This document shows, one piece after another, positions 45,301-54,978 of a stretch of 64,000 nucleotides of DNA (the stretch's first letter is position 1; each line of letters begins with the position of its first letter). The stretch spans positions 186,001-250,000 of the forward strand of contig NZ_WHNZ01000012.1 in the NCBI RefSeq assembly GCF_013141725.1, written 5' to 3'. This DNA comes from Paenibacillus planticolens. GTDB lineage: Bacteria; Bacillota; Bacilli; Paenibacillales; NBRC-103111. The notes under the pieces were generated by a model that made no database searches, was not told the DNA's origin, and saw only the letters and a program-made list of their open reading frames with translations. Made by a program: the position numbers and the translations under genes.

Positions 45301-46722
45301 TTAAGCTTGTTGGTATTCTTTGATTTCCCAATCGCGAACATCGTAGAAATGACCTTTGATCGCTGCAGCGACAGCCATCGCCGGGGATACGAGATGCGTA
45401 CGTCCACCGCGGCCTTGACGGCCTTCGAAGTTACGGTTGGAAGTGGATGCGCAGCGTTGACCTGGCTTCAGAACGTCTGGGTTCATTGCCAAACACATAC
45501 TGCAGCCTGCATCGCGCCATTCGAAGCCTGCAGCCGTGAAAATTTTGTCCAAGCCTTCTTTTTCAGCTTGAATTTTAACGCGGCCGGATCCTGGAACGAC
45601 GATTGCCGTAACACTTGGATCAACGGTGTAGCCTTGTGCGATTGTCGCTGCGGCACGCAGATCTTCGATACGTCCGTTCGTACAAGAACCGATGAAGACA
45701 TAATCAACTTTCAGATCCGTCATTGGTGTTCCTGGTGTTAAATCCATATATTCAAGCGCTTTTTCAGCAGCTTTACGTTCATTTTCGGTTTCGAAGCTTT
45801 GCGGGTCCGGTACAAGAGCAGTCACGCTTGTTCCCATACCCGGGCTAGTTCCCCAGGTTACTTGTGGAATCAAGGTATCCGCATCAAACTCAACTACCCA
45901 GTCATACGTTGCTCCTTCGTCCGTTACATACTTCGACCACTCCGCTACGGCTGCGTCGAAATCAGCACCTTGCGGTACATACTCGCGGCCACGCAGGTAG
46001 TTGAAAGTCGTTTCGTCTGGAGCAATCAAACCTGCTCTCGCTCCACCTTCGATGGACATGTTGCAAACGGTCATACGCTCTTCCATGGAAAGACCACGAA
46101 TCGCTTCGCCTGTATACTCGATTACATAGCCGGTCGCAAAATCCGTGCCATATTTCGCAATAACGCCAAGGATCAAGTCCTTCGCCGTTACACCCGGTTT
46201 CAAGCTGCCGGTAATACGTACTTCAAGCGTTTTGGCTTTGGATTGCTGCAGCGTTTGCGTTGCAAGAACGTGCTCCACTTCGCTTGTACCAATACCGAAT
46301 GCCAGTGCACCGAAAGCACCGTGCGTTGATGTGTGACTATCGCCGCAAACGATCGTTTTGCCTGGGTGCGTAAGGCCAAGCTCAGGCCCCATAACGTGCA
46401 CGACACCTTGATCGATGCTGTCAAGATCGAATAAAGTAACGCCGAAATCACGGCAGTTTTGGGAAAGTGTATCAATTTGCTGTTTGGAAATTGGATCTGT
46501 AATATTGAAACGGTCCTTCGTCGGAACGTTATGATCCATCGTTGCAAAAGTCAAGTCAGGTCTGCGAACTTTACGGCCCGATAGACGAAGTCCTTCAAAC
46601 GCTTGCGGCGATGTTACTTCATGCACCAGCTGCAAGTCGATATAGATAACGCTAGGTTTGCCTTCTTCCTGGTTAATTACGTGATTATCCCAGATTTTCT
46701 CGAACATCGTTTGTTTACTCAT
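45301..46722 (-). CDS. leuC: 3-isopropylmalate dehydratase large subunit
   Basis: 473 residues, an aconitase-fold [4Fe-4S] enzyme that isomerises 2- to 3-isopropylmalate in leucine synthesis. Cluster cysteines are in [13 protein letters not shown] and [12 protein letters not shown]; the substrate motif [19 protein letters not shown] is present. A ribosome site (AGAGGTGA) precedes ATG. It is divergent from a LysR gene across a 318-base gap that holds dyads. No leucine T-box leader could be found upstream. Confidence 0.96.
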   Translation of the reverse strand: MSKQTMFEKIWDNHVINQEEGKPSVIYIDLQLVHEVTSPQAFEGLRLSGRKVRRPDLTFATMDHNVPTKDRFNITDPISKQQIDTLSQNCRDFGVTLFDLDSIDQGVVHVMGPELGLTHPGKTIVCGDSHTSTHGAFGALAFGIGTSEVEHVLATQTLQQSKAKTLEVRITGSLKPGVTAKDLILGVIAKYGTDFATGYVIEYTGEAIRGLSMEERMTVCNMSIEGGARAGLIAPDETTFNYLRGREYVPQGADFDAAVAEWSKYVTDEGATYDWVVEFDADTLIPQVTWGTSPGMGTSVTALVPDPQSFETENERKAAEKALEYMDLTPGTPMTDLKVDYVFIGSCTNGRIEDLRAAATIAQGYTVDPSVTAIVVPGSGRVKIQAEKEGLDKIFTAAGFEWRDAGCSMCLAMNPDVLKPGQRCASTSNRNFEGRQGRGGRTHLVSPAMAVAAAIKGHFYDVRDWEIKEYQQA

Positions 46723-47040
46723 ATCCAGTCACCTCTTGTCATTATCCGCTCAATTTGTTAATGTCTTACCCTCATACGTAGTGTAGCATGGTTATCGTCA
46801 TTGCTCCAAGATATAATAACTATAAGCTTGATAGGAATAACCTATACGGCGATCGCGGGTATTGTATAGCAATAGTTGGTTATATTTATAAACCAGACTC
46901 TTGCACATTCTGTCCCTCAAGACATCATCGCTTATGGTAAAATACAATTATGGCACGTATAAATGTAACAAGCCCGTTAGCTTTATAGCTAAAAGCAATA
47001 AAGAAGATCTTCATCATTCACATTAGGAGATGTAAATACA
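46723..47040. promoter_or_regulatory. Divergent regulatory region between leuC and a LysR gene
   Basis: A 318-base gap without an open frame. It contains an inverted repeat ATAGG-AATAA-CCTAT at 46831-46845, preceded by the related ATAACTATAAGCTTG, and a further AT-rich dyad at about 46865-46895. LysR regulators bind T-N11-A dyads of this sort. On the plus strand TAGGAGATG precedes the TTG start of the LysR gene. The assignment as operator is inference. Confidence 0.45.
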
Positions 47041-47934
47041 TTGGAATTACGTCAATTGCAATACGCGATTCAAATCGCCGTCGAACGAAACTTTTCCCGT
47101 GCCGCAGAGAAACTGCATATCGCCCAGCCTTCTCTCAGCCAACAGCTGTCCAAGCTTGAGAAGGAGATTGGCGTGCTACTTTTTCAGCGCAGCACCAACT
47201 CCGTGGAGCTTACGCATGCCGGCTCTTTATTCGTAGAAAAATCCCAAAAGATACTCGACATGGTCGAACAGCTCAAAAAGGAAATGGAAGACATTTCTCA
47301 AATGAAAAAAGGACGTCTGGTCGTGGGCAGCATGCCAATTACAGGATCGACCATCCTCCCTTTCGTAGTCCCCGTTTTCCAAGCCGCTTATCCGGATATT
47401 GAGATTTCGCTTGTCGAGGAAACATCTGCCAATCTTGAAACGTTAACCATGAATGGACAGACGGATATCTCGCTGTTGTCATTACCGCTGAGAGAAGAGT
47501 CTCTCGTTTACGAAACTTTGCTGGAAGAGGAAATTGTTCTTGCCGTGCCACCTCGTCATCCTCTGACTCAGAACAACGGACCGGTCAGCATTTCCCAATT
47601 GGAAAAAGAATCGTTCATTGCCTTGAAGAAAGGGCAAGGGTTTCGAAAGCTAACTTTGGAGCTGTGCCAAAATGCGGGAATTGTCCCTAATATCGTTTTC
47701 GAATCCAGCAACATGGAAACCGTGCAATCCCTCGTCGCCGCCGGCATGGGAATCGCCTTTGTGCCGTATTTGATCTCAAAACGGAGCTTCAGCGAATTGT
47801 CGCCCGTTCACCTTCCTTTAGAAGGCAAGCCGGCTCGTACACTTGTTATCGCCTACCGCAAGGGCAGATATCTTTCCAAAGCGGCTGAAGCTTTCGTCAG
47901 CACGATGAAAGAAGTCATGCGGACAATCGGGTAG
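47041..47934 (+). CDS. LysR-family transcriptional regulator
   Basis: 297 residues with a TTG start, AGGAG upstream. N-terminal helix-turn-helix (LRQLQYAIQIAVERNFSRAA, then PSLSQQLSKLEKEIG) and a two-lobed effector domain (about 90-295: GRLVVGSMPITGSTILP, AAGMGIAFVPYL). Its position divergent from leuC raises the possibility that it controls leuCD, but its effector domain resembles CynR/CysL-type regulators and nothing in the sequence fixes the ligand. The WYL-regulator gene follows by 25 bases on the same strand. Confidence 0.88.
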   Translation: MELRQLQYAIQIAVERNFSRAAEKLHIAQPSLSQQLSKLEKEIGVLLFQRSTNSVELTHAGSLFVEKSQKILDMVEQLKKEMEDISQMKKGRLVVGSMPITGSTILPFVVPVFQAAYPDIEISLVEETSANLETLTMNGQTDISLLSLPLREESLVYETLLEEEIVLAVPPRHPLTQNNGPVSISQLEKESFIALKKGQGFRKLTLELCQNAGIVPNIVFESSNMETVQSLVAAGMGIAFVPYLISKRSFSELSPVHLPLEGKPARTLVIAYRKGRYLSKAAEAFVSTMKEVMRTIG

Positions 47935-47959
47935 CCAAACGCAGAGGAGGATAACCCGC

Positions 47960-48919
47960 ATGAATAAAACCCAGCGATTAATCCAGCTTATGATGACAGT
48001 CAATGAACGTATGAGGTTTACGACTAAAGAGCTGGCCGAGGAGTTTGGCGTCTCGGAGCGGACCATGCATCGCGATTTACAGGAATTGAGCGAGCTCGGA
48101 ATGCCGCTATATACGGAATTCGGGCCGCATGGGGGCTACCGCTTGTTAAAGAAGCGGATGCTCCCTCCTATTTTGTTCACGGAGCAAGAAGCGGTGGCGA
48201 TGTTTTTCGCCTTTCAATCGCTCCAATTTTATGGAGCGCTGCCTTTTGCCTCCGAATCGGTTTCAGCGCTTAATAAGTTTTATCACTATCTCCCAGGTGA
48301 TGCCAAAGCAAGAATTGATGCCCTCAAAGACCGCGTCTCATTCTGGACGCCTACTCGAACGCAAAGTTCTCCGTACTTGGAGCAAGTATTGGAGGCTTCG
48401 ATCGATGGCCTACCGCTTCGCATGACGTATGCGTCCAAGGATGGCGCCACAGATCGAACAGTTCAACCTATCGGCATCTACTCATCGAACGGATTCTGGT
48501 ACTTCCCCTCCTATTGTTTTCTAAAAGAAAGAATCTTGCTTTTTCGCGCGGATCGCATACTAAGCTTGGAGCGTGCTGAGCCGGGTCATCCCGGCAAAGA
48601 TCTCAGTCACTATACCATCCTTGATTGGCTAACCGCAGATCTTAACCAGACAGCCCATTCCTCCGAACTCATCAGGCTTCGCGTCAAATTTACCCCTGCT
48701 GGAATCAGAGCCTATGAACGAAGCGGTGATATGGAGGGAACGATAACCCTTCATGCGGATGGCAGCGGGGAGCTTCTGACTGATATGCATCAAAGCAATC
48801 TGCTTTATTTTTCGAAATTCTTTCTAAGTATGGGTGCGGATGCCCTGGTCGTCGAGCCGATGGACATGGTGATCTGGATTCGCGAGCAAATTCAAGCCAT
48901 GCAACGTTCATACGGTTAA
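47960..48919 (+). CDS. YafY-type helix-turn-helix regulator with WYL domain
   Basis: 319 residues. An N-terminal HTH_11/DeoR-like domain (about 1-60: RFTTKELAEEFGVSERTMHR, DLQELSELGMPLY) is followed by a WYL domain (about 135-220) and a WCX C-terminal part ending EPMDMVIWIREQIQAM. WYL domains sense nucleotides or single-stranded DNA in several systems, others bind small ligands. GAGGAGG lies upstream of ATG. It follows the LysR gene by 25 bases and precedes an SDR gene. No defence gene lies nearby; a role in phage response has no support here. Confidence 0.87.
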   Translation: MNKTQRLIQLMMTVNERMRFTTKELAEEFGVSERTMHRDLQELSELGMPLYTEFGPHGGYRLLKKRMLPPILFTEQEAVAMFFAFQSLQFYGALPFASESVSALNKFYHYLPGDAKARIDALKDRVSFWTPTRTQSSPYLEQVLEASIDGLPLRMTYASKDGATDRTVQPIGIYSSNGFWYFPSYCFLKERILLFRADRILSLERAEPGHPGKDLSHYTILDWLTADLNQTAHSSELIRLRVKFTPAGIRAYERSGDMEGTITLHADGSGELLTDMHQSNLLYFSKFFLSMGADALVVEPMDMVIWIREQIQAMQRSYG

Positions 48920-49032
48920 GTGCACGATTCTTCACGCGCTCACAATCCACGACAAGAATTGTCATAGTAACGAGTTAATCTATATGTGCAAGATAACTTG
49001 GCCATAGGACGCAAAGGAGGCATCGTTTACCG

Positions 49033-49908
49033 ATGACGAATGAAAAAAAGCTGCAAGGAAAAGTAGCGCTCGTTACAGGGTCCAGTCGAGGCGCTGGCAG
49101 AGGCATTGCGTTGGTACTTGGAGAGGCGGGCGCAACGGTTTACGTAACCGGCCGCAGCACGAGAGCCCAGAGTGTGAGAACAGATCTGAAAGGAACGATT
49201 GAGGATACGGCGGATGAAGTGACGGCGCGCGGCGGAGTAGGCATTGCCGTTCGTTGTGATCATACCGTTGAAGCGGATGTCCAAGCGCTGTATGAGCGAA
49301 TCAGACAGGAGCAAGGCACGCTTGATCTTTTGGTCAACAACGCATGGGGCGGTTACGAAAACTATGAAGATGTTGATTTCTTGGTTCCCTTTTGGGAGCA
49401 GCCAATGAAACGTTGGGACAGCATGTTCGATGCCGGCTTACGTGCTCAAATGGTCTCCAGCCGCCATGCCATGTCCACTTTCTTTCTGGAGCAGAATCGC
49501 GGACTCATAATTAACACAGGCGTTTACTCCGACATCGGCGGAAATTATCCTGTAAATGTTTTCTATGACACGGTGAAACGCGCGGTTGTCAATATGACAC
49601 GGACTATGTCCCAAAATCTCAAAGCGCAGCACCTTGAAGTGACAGCACTTACGCTGGCCCCCGGTTGGATGCGCACAGAAGCTGTGCTCAAACATTACGG
49701 ACTTCAACCAGACGATCCTGATTTCATGAAAATTGAAGATTTGCATCCGACGGAATCAGTCGAGTATATCGGGCGCGCCGTAGTCGCGCTGGCCTCCGAT
49801 CCTGAGGTCCATCTTCAAGCAGGGAACATTCTCGAAGTTGGCTCCTTGGCTGAGCGATATGATTTTACAGATACGGATGGCAGGCGTTTGCCCCCTTTTC
49901 GCGTATGA
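49033..49908 (+). CDS. Short-chain dehydrogenase/reductase
   Basis: 291 residues of the SDR superfamily. The NAD(P)-binding TGSSRGAGRGIA motif (residues 15-26) and VTGRSTRAQS (Ser/Arg after strand 2, favouring NADP) are present, as is the NNAWGG segment. The expected YxxxK catalytic pair appears as FYDTVKRAVV, so Tyr-x3-Lys is intact as Y-D-T-V-K. AGGAGG precedes ATG by 12 bases. A terminator follows 37 bases after the stop. It lies after the WYL-regulator gene, which may control it. Substrate unknown. Confidence 0.87.
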   Translation: MTNEKKLQGKVALVTGSSRGAGRGIALVLGEAGATVYVTGRSTRAQSVRTDLKGTIEDTADEVTARGGVGIAVRCDHTVEADVQALYERIRQEQGTLDLLVNNAWGGYENYEDVDFLVPFWEQPMKRWDSMFDAGLRAQMVSSRHAMSTFFLEQNRGLIINTGVYSDIGGNYPVNVFYDTVKRAVVNMTRTMSQNLKAQHLEVTALTLAPGWMRTEAVLKHYGLQPDDPDFMKIEDLHPTESVEYIGRAVVALASDPEVHLQAGNILEVGSLAERYDFTDTDGRRLPPFRV

Positions 49909-49945
49909 ACGTACATCTTTATTAAACATTTATTGAAAATAACTT

Positions 49946-49998
49946 GGCGGTTGGATGCTGCAGTTGTGAATAACTGCAAATTCCGGCCGTCTTTTTTT
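49946..49998 (+). terminator. Terminator of the SDR gene
   Basis: GGCGGTTGGA at 49946-49955 pairs over ten positions (three G-U) with TCCGGCCGTC at 49982-49991; an inner GCAGTT/AACTGC hairpin adds stability, and T7 follows. Confidence 0.8.
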
Positions 49999-50054
49999 GA
50001 CATTATGCCGATCGAGCAGATGCAATAGGTGTTACCGCAGTATTCATTCTCGCT

Positions 50055-50240
50055 AACGGACAGAGAGGTCCTTATTCGCTGGAAAAGAACCTCTTTGAAC
50101 ATGGGACGGACACCTGTGCTGTCATTTGCACACTTCGGGCTGATTTTGCCCCGAAATCGGTAAATAAAGACTCTGGCGTCCGTCATTGTGACACGACGCT
50201 TTTCGCGAAGATAACGGCCGCTGTGTCCGAAGCGTGATTA
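50055..50240. repeat. Intergenic region with degenerate inverted repeat units
   Basis: No gene was found in 49999-50395. Between about 50055 and 50240 related words recur in both directions: ACGGACAGAGAGGTCC, ACGGACACCTGTGCTGTC, GCGTCCGTCATTGTGACAC and GCTGTGTCCGAAGCG. Together they could fold into a large imperfect cruciform. They share the CGGA/TCCG core with the direct repeats at 30407-30480. No T-run follows, so it is not a plain terminator. Confidence 0.5.
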
Positions 50241-50395
50241 GACAAAGGCTAGGTTATCTTGTTCAAGTTCGATCACTCCCAAATTATTGCCAATTCCCCT
50301 AACCATTTAAATACCGTCCGCATACAATATAATAAAAACTTATCGATTCTCTAATAATTTCTGATAAAGAGAACCATGCCTAGGAGGCGGAGACC

Positions 50396-50887
50396 ATGAT
50401 GTTAGAAAGAGCAGTTGAACAGACATTCTGTAAATTGCAACAACCTTCATTGGAACAATTAAGCGAGGCACTACTATCGCTAAACGGCTTGCTCTATGAG
50501 GTGCCTGCGCATAAAACCGAGCCAAGACAGCTCCCTTATGGCCGCAATGTCCTTTATAGCACACAGCATCTCGAGGTTATTATCATTCATATCCCCCCTT
50601 CCGCTGCTACCGCGATTCATAATCATGGAACATCAATCGGGGCAGCTTGTTTGGTTCAAGGAAACATCGTCAATTCCACATTCGTCCTTGACAAGGATGG
50701 TTACCCTATAGTTGAAAACGATGTTTTCATTAAAGCAGGCGACTGCTTTACAGCTCCCCAGAATCAAATTCATCAGCTTAGCAATCCGTTCCATGAGCCT
50801 GCCGTTTCCATTCACGTCTATAGTCCGCCGCTTCGCGACGTTCACCGCTATCTGCCATACACCGAAGTCCTCGATTATGTAATATAA
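50396..50887 (+). CDS. Cysteine dioxygenase family protein (cupin)
   Basis: 163 residues, matching bacterial type I cysteine dioxygenases (about 160-200). The iron site is His-x-His in AIHNHGTS with a third His in QNQIHQLSN. The Tyr of the catalytic pair is in SIHVYSPPL, and the position of the cross-linking Cys is Gly, as usual in bacteria. The enzyme oxidises cysteine (or mercaptopropionate in close relatives) to the sulfinic acid. AGGAGG eight bases before ATG 50396. It is followed by a terminator shared with glyQS. Related thiol dioxygenases differ in substrate, so cysteine is not certain. Confidence 0.87.
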   Translation: MMLERAVEQTFCKLQQPSLEQLSEALLSLNGLLYEVPAHKTEPRQLPYGRNVLYSTQHLEVIIIHIPPSAATAIHNHGTSIGAACLVQGNIVNSTFVLDKDGYPIVENDVFIKAGDCFTAPQNQIHQLSNPFHEPAVSIHVYSPPLRDVHRYLPYTEVLDYVI

Positions 50888-50892
50888 AAAAT

Positions 50893-50938
50893 AAACCCTC
50901 TGCAAAAGCGCCTTGTTAGGCCTCTCGCAGAGGGTTTT
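50893..50938. terminator. Bidirectional terminator between the cysteine dioxygenase gene and glyQS
   Basis: AAACCCTCTGC at 50893-50903 is matched by GCAGAGGGTTT at 50927-50937, a perfect 11-bp stem between convergent genes. Confidence 0.85.
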
Positions 50939-50941
50939 AGC

Positions 50942-52324
50942 TTAGAATTGAAGCGAATTTTCGATGAATGCTTTTAATTCAGCAATCGGCATCCGGGTTT
51001 GTTCCATTGTGTCACGGTCGCGTACCGTTACTTGGCCGTCTGTCTCGGACTCGAAGTCGTAAGTAATACAGAACGGCGTACCGATTTCGTCGTGACGGCG
51101 ATATCTTTTGCCGATTGAACCTGTATCGTCATAATCAACCATGAAATGCTTGGCAAGATCGGCGAATACCGCCTGCGCGCCTTCATTCAATTTCTTGGAA
51201 AGCGGGAAAATAGCGGCTTTGATCGGAGCCAGCGCCGGATGGAAGTGAAGCACCGTACGGCTGTCGTCGCCTTCCAGCTTTTGCTCTTCGAATGCATCGA
51301 TCAGAAGTGCCAAAGTTACACGGTCTGCGCCAAGGGATGGCTCAATGCAATAAGGAACGTAACGCTCGTTCGTTTCTTGATCGATATAGTTGAAATCTTC
51401 GCCGGAGTGCTCCATGTGCTGTTTCAAGTCGAAATCCGTACGATCCGCAATACCCCAAAGCTCGCCCCAACCGAATGGGAATTTGTATTCAATATCTGTC
51501 GTTGCATTGCTGTAGTGGGACAATTCATCCTCATTGTGATCGCGCAAACGGAGGTTTTCCTCTTTCGCACCCAGGGATAGCAACCAATTGTGGCAGAAGC
51601 TTCTCCAGTATTCGAACCATTTCATATCCTCACCCGGTTTGCAGAAAAACTCAAGTTCCATTTGTTCAAACTCACGTGTACGGAACGTAAAGTTGCCCGG
51701 CGTGATTTCGTTACGGAAGCTTTTACCGACTTGGCCGATACCGAAAGGCAGCTTTTTGCGCATCGTGCGCTGAACGTTCTTGAAGTTAACGAAAATACCT
51801 TGAGCTGTTTCCGGACGCAGGTAAACAACGTTGGCACTCGCTTCCGTTACGCCTTGGAACGTTTTGAACATCAGGTTGAACTGACGAATATCAGTAAAGT
51901 CCTTGCTGCCGCAATCCGGACAAACAATGTTATGCTCTACGATCAGCTTCATCATATCGTCGAAAGTCATACCGTCAACGATAATTTCGATATCTTTTTC
52001 AGCCAGCTTGTTCTCAATTAATTTATCTGCGCGGTGGCGAGCTTTACAGCTTTTGCAATCGATCATTGGATCGTTGAAATTGCCTACGTGGCCGGATGCG
52101 ACCCAAGCTTGCGGGTTCATCAGAATCGCAGCGTCAAGACCTACGTTATACGGGGATTCCTGAACGAATTTTTTCCACCAAGCGCGCTTGATGTTATTTT
52201 TCAGTTCTACACCCAACGGACCGTAATCCCACGTATTGGCCAAACCGCCATAAATTTCCGAACCCGGGAAAACAAAACCTCTGTGCTTTGCTAATGCGAC
52301 AACTTGATCCATAGTAACACTCAT
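50942..52324 (-). CDS. glyQS: Glycyl-tRNA synthetase, dimeric class II type
   Basis: 460 residues, the single-chain alpha2 enzyme (Bacillus GlyQS type). Class II motif 1 begins [19 protein letters not shown]; motif 2 is [15 protein letters not shown] followed by [14 protein letters not shown]; motif 3 is [13 protein letters not shown]. An inserted zinc-type pair (CKSC and CPDC) is present, and the anticodon-binding domain begins about residue 350. AAGGAG precedes ATG. A glycine T-box leader lies directly upstream, so expression rises when uncharged tRNA-Gly accumulates. Confidence 0.96.
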   Translation of the reverse strand: MSVTMDQVVALAKHRGFVFPGSEIYGGLANTWDYGPLGVELKNNIKRAWWKKFVQESPYNVGLDAAILMNPQAWVASGHVGNFNDPMIDCKSCKARHRADKLIENKLAEKDIEIIVDGMTFDDMMKLIVEHNIVCPDCGSKDFTDIRQFNLMFKTFQGVTEASANVVYLRPETAQGIFVNFKNVQRTMRKKLPFGIGQVGKSFRNEITPGNFTFRTREFEQMELEFFCKPGEDMKWFEYWRSFCHNWLLSLGAKEENLRLRDHNEDELSHYSNATTDIEYKFPFGWGELWGIADRTDFDLKQHMEHSGEDFNYIDQETNERYVPYCIEPSLGADRVTLALLIDAFEEQKLEGDDSRTVLHFHPALAPIKAAIFPLSKKLNEGAQAVFADLAKHFMVDYDDTGSIGKRYRRHDEIGTPFCITYDFESETDGQVTVRDRDTMEQTRMPIAELKAFIENSLQF

Positions 52325-52394
52325 CGTTCATTCGCTCCTTCAGCTTATCGTAATGGGTCAAAGCCCTTAGACGTCCGTTTGGATATGAGCGCGC

Positions 52395-52610
52395 AAAAAA
52401 GGCTCAACATCCAAAGGCATCAAATCATGCCTAGGGACGAGAGCCTTACGCACCCGCGGTTCCACCCTAGTTGATACACCTGTAAAAGCCATGTATCCCC
52501 TTTATCGTATTGGCTCCGGATAGCCTTTTCCTTGAGCTTCTGTCTGGGCTTTCACCGTCCCCAGCTCGCTGAACAAGAAGTTGTTCAAGTACTATTCATC
52601 CTTCACAGCC
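52395..52610 (-). promoter_or_regulatory. T-box riboswitch (glycine) of glyQS
   Basis: On the minus strand the T-box AGGGTGGAACCGCG is at 52455-52468 (reverse complement). The terminator follows: GGCTC pairs with GAGCC over 52401-52445, then TTTTTT. Stem I begins with the AGTA bulge (GGATGAATAGTACTTGA), closed by TCAAG and ATCC. The specifier loop reads GAAAAGGCT, so the codon is inferred as GGC (Gly). The rest of the 52325-52689 gap holds no gene. Absence of a second T-box implies a single tRNA-sensing unit. Confidence 0.9.
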
Positions 52611-52689
52611 ACAATTGATCATTCAATTGGCTTTAGTTTACAGAAAAACCGACAAAAAATCAAATCCTTAAAACCAAATTAAAGAAAAA

Positions 52690-53490
52690 TTAATACAAAT
52701 GCGGCCGGCGGTCCTCAAAGACCGGAATTTTGGCCCTTACCCGAACAACTTCCTCTAAATCGATCGTCGCCCGCAAAATCGCTTCGCTTTCATCGCCTTC
52801 CGCAAGCACCTCGCCCCAAGGGTCAATGACCATGGAGTGGCCAAAAAACTCCGTCGTTCCACTCGTTCCGACACGGTTGCAAGAGACGACGTACATTTGA
52901 TTTTCGATCGCTCTAGCCATGAGCAGTGTGCGCCAATGATGCAAACGCGGGTGTGGCCACTCCGCAGGCACGAATAAAATTCTCACGCCATCCAGCGCCA
53001 ATTTGCGCGCCAACTCAGGGAAGCGAATGTCATAACAAATCATGGCGCCGGCAGGAACGCCCTCGAGCTCAAATCGGCCAAGTTTGTCCCCGCTGTGAAG
53101 AAATTTCTCTTCATCCATCAGACGGAACAAGTGAATTTTGGAATACTCCGCAATTTCAGTCCCTTCGCGATCAAATGCATAGATGGTGTTTAGCACTCGT
53201 TCTTCTTTTTTATCGGCAATCGAGCCGCCAATAATATTAACATTGTTCGCTTTGGCAAATTCGCTTAAGAACGATCTTGTTCTTGCCCCATTCGGGTCTG
53301 CAAGCTCTTGAATCTCGGTCAAGGCGTAGCCGGTGTTCCACATCTCGGGGAAAACGATCACATCCGGTCTCGGGTCGTTTTGAACGGCTTCTTGAAGAAG
53401 CTTTTCCAATCGGGCAAAGTTCGTGTCCGGCTCACCGATCGTGATATCCATTTGAATAAGGACTAGATGAAGCTGTTTTGATTCTGACAT
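52690..53490 (-). CDS. mtnU: Carbon-nitrogen hydrolase, omega-amidase type (MtnU/YkrU-like)
   Basis: About 266 residues of the nitrilase superfamily. The Glu-Lys-Cys triad is in FPEMWNTGY, YSKIHLFRL and MICYDIRFPEL. Bacillus MtnU (YkrU) is thought to hydrolyse the 2-oxo-acid amide left when a glutamine-type aminotransferase makes methionine. The divergent neighbour is the mtnE aminotransferase, supporting this role. AAGGAG lies ten bases before ATG 53490, 42 codons inside the longest frame. The symbol rests on neighbourhood and family, so a general omega-amidase function is also possible. Confidence 0.82.
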   Translation of the reverse strand: MSESKQLHLVLIQMDITIGEPDTNFARLEKLLQEAVQNDPRPDVIVFPEMWNTGYALTEIQELADPNGARTRSFLSEFAKANNVNIIGGSIADKKEERVLNTIYAFDREGTEIAEYSKIHLFRLMDEEKFLHSGDKLGRFELEGVPAGAMICYDIRFPELARKLALDGVRILFVPAEWPHPRLHHWRTLLMARAIENQMYVVSCNRVGTSGTTEFFGHSMVIDPWGEVLAEGDESEAILRATIDLEEVVRVRAKIPVFEDRRPHLY

Positions 53491-53669
53491 GCGGTGAATA
53501 CTCCTTCCGGTGGGCAAAAAGCCAATACTATGTTTTCTATCATAATCGAAATTCGGTTTGAACCCAAGTGCCGCATAAATCGTTTTTTTCATCACTATGA
53601 AAAAAAGGCTAATCATGATACATTTAGGTTATTAATTAAAATCCCGACCTCCGGAGTGTGAATTAAAAC

Positions 53670-54872
53670 GTGACGATTCTATCTACTAAAACAAGCGCAT
53701 TTCCCATACAGCCTGCCGAACGGATGAAAGGTTTGCCAACGCAATTTTTCGCGACGCTCGTAGGTAAGGCGAATGAACAAATTGCCCAGGGACATGATGT
53801 AATCAATTTGGGACAGGGCAACCCGGATCGCCCTACACCGCCTCATATCGTTGCTTCGATGCAGGAAGCGGCCGCCAACCCTTTGTATCACAAATACCCG
53901 CCATTCAGCGGATTTCCGTTTCTGAAACAAGCGATTGCACAGCGTTATAAAGAAGATCACCAGGTTGATCTTGATCCGGAGACGGAAGTCGCGATCCTTT
54001 TCGGCGGCAAAACAGGACTCATCGAAATCGCACAGTGCTTGCTGAATCCCGGCGATGTTTGCCTTGTGCCAGATCCGGGCTATCCCGATTATTGGTCAGG
54101 CGTAGCGCTAGCCGGAGCGGAAATGGCCTTTATGCCCTTGCGCGAAGAAAATAACTTTCTTCCGGATTACTCCGCTTTGAAGCAATCCGATCTGGATCGT
54201 GCAAAGCTTATGTTCATCAACTATCCGAACAATCCGACCGGCGCAACGGCCCCCGCTTCCTTCTATGAAGAAACGGTCCGGTTCGCGCAGAAGAACAGCG
54301 TAGTCGTCGCCAGTGATTTCGCCTACGGCGCTATCGGATTTGACGGACAGAAGCCGATTAGCTTCTTGCAAACGCCAGGCGCCAAAGAAGTTGGTATCGA
54401 GTTCTATACGCTTTCCAAAACGTATAACATGGCCGGCTGGCGCGTAGGCTTTGCGCTCGGCAACCGGGAAGTCATCCGCCTCATTAATTTGATGCAGGAT
54501 CATTACTACTGCTCCTTGTTCGGCGGCATCCAAGCTGCGGCTGCAACCGCGCTGACCGCTTCGCAAGACTGCGTAACCGAGCTGCGCGATGTATATGAGA
54601 GCCGCCGCAATGCCCTGTATACGGCATTAGCGGACATTGGCTGGAATGCCCGGCCTTCACAGGGCTCTTTCTTCTCCTGGCTGCCTGTTCCGAAGGGACA
54701 TACGTCACAAAGTCTTGCCGATCTGCTTCTCCAAGAAGCAAAGGTGGTAGTTGCCCCGGGCATTGGCTTTGGCACACATGGCGAAGGCTACGTGCGTCTC
54801 GGCTTATTATCTTCGGAAGAAAGGTTAGCTGAAGCCGTACAGCGCATTGGAAAGCTAAATTTATTCGGCTAA
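53670..54872 (+). CDS. mtnE: Methionine-salvage aminotransferase
   Basis: 400 residues of a fold-type I PLP enzyme. It aligns throughout with Bacillus MtnE (YkrV): LPTQFFATLV, GHDVINLGQGNPD, PDPGYPDYWSGV, NYPNNPTG and YTLSKTYNMAGWRVGFA, where the Lys of SKTYN binds PLP. It aminates 2-oxo-4-methylthiobutyrate to methionine, the last step of salvage. The start is GTG 53670 with a weak GGAG 13 bases upstream. It is divergent from mtnU; the later mtnW-X-B genes lie past the proline operon on the same strand. No S-box was found upstream. Confidence 0.9.
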   Translation: MTILSTKTSAFPIQPAERMKGLPTQFFATLVGKANEQIAQGHDVINLGQGNPDRPTPPHIVASMQEAAANPLYHKYPPFSGFPFLKQAIAQRYKEDHQVDLDPETEVAILFGGKTGLIEIAQCLLNPGDVCLVPDPGYPDYWSGVALAGAEMAFMPLREENNFLPDYSALKQSDLDRAKLMFINYPNNPTGATAPASFYEETVRFAQKNSVVVASDFAYGAIGFDGQKPISFLQTPGAKEVGIEFYTLSKTYNMAGWRVGFALGNREVIRLINLMQDHYYCSLFGGIQAAAATALTASQDCVTELRDVYESRRNALYTALADIGWNARPSQGSFFSWLPVPKGHTSQSLADLLLQEAKVVVAPGIGFGTHGEGYVRLGLLSSEERLAEAVQRIGKLNLFG

Positions 54873-54978
54873 TCCCAAAAGTTAGCGGCTTCTGCTGCTT
54901 TACAAACGCTTGGACCCCGTGCTATTCTAGATAGAACCAAAAAAGGAAGTCTTCCAAAACTTCTATATCGCAATGTTA

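Noticed and set aside
46723..46980. Leucine T-box before leuC
   Set aside because: No GGTGG-ACCGCG motif or terminator hairpin was found on the minus strand.
47960..48919. WYL regulator as marker of a phage-defence island
   Set aside because: No nuclease, helicase, toxin or other defence gene lies near it; neighbours are metabolic.
49999..50395. Small gene upstream of the cysteine dioxygenase gene
   Set aside because: Only short frames without ribosome sites; the stretch is better explained by inverted repeats.
53491..53669. SAM riboswitch (S-box) before mtnE
   Set aside because: The 179-base gap lacks the conserved S-box core and a terminator, so none was called.
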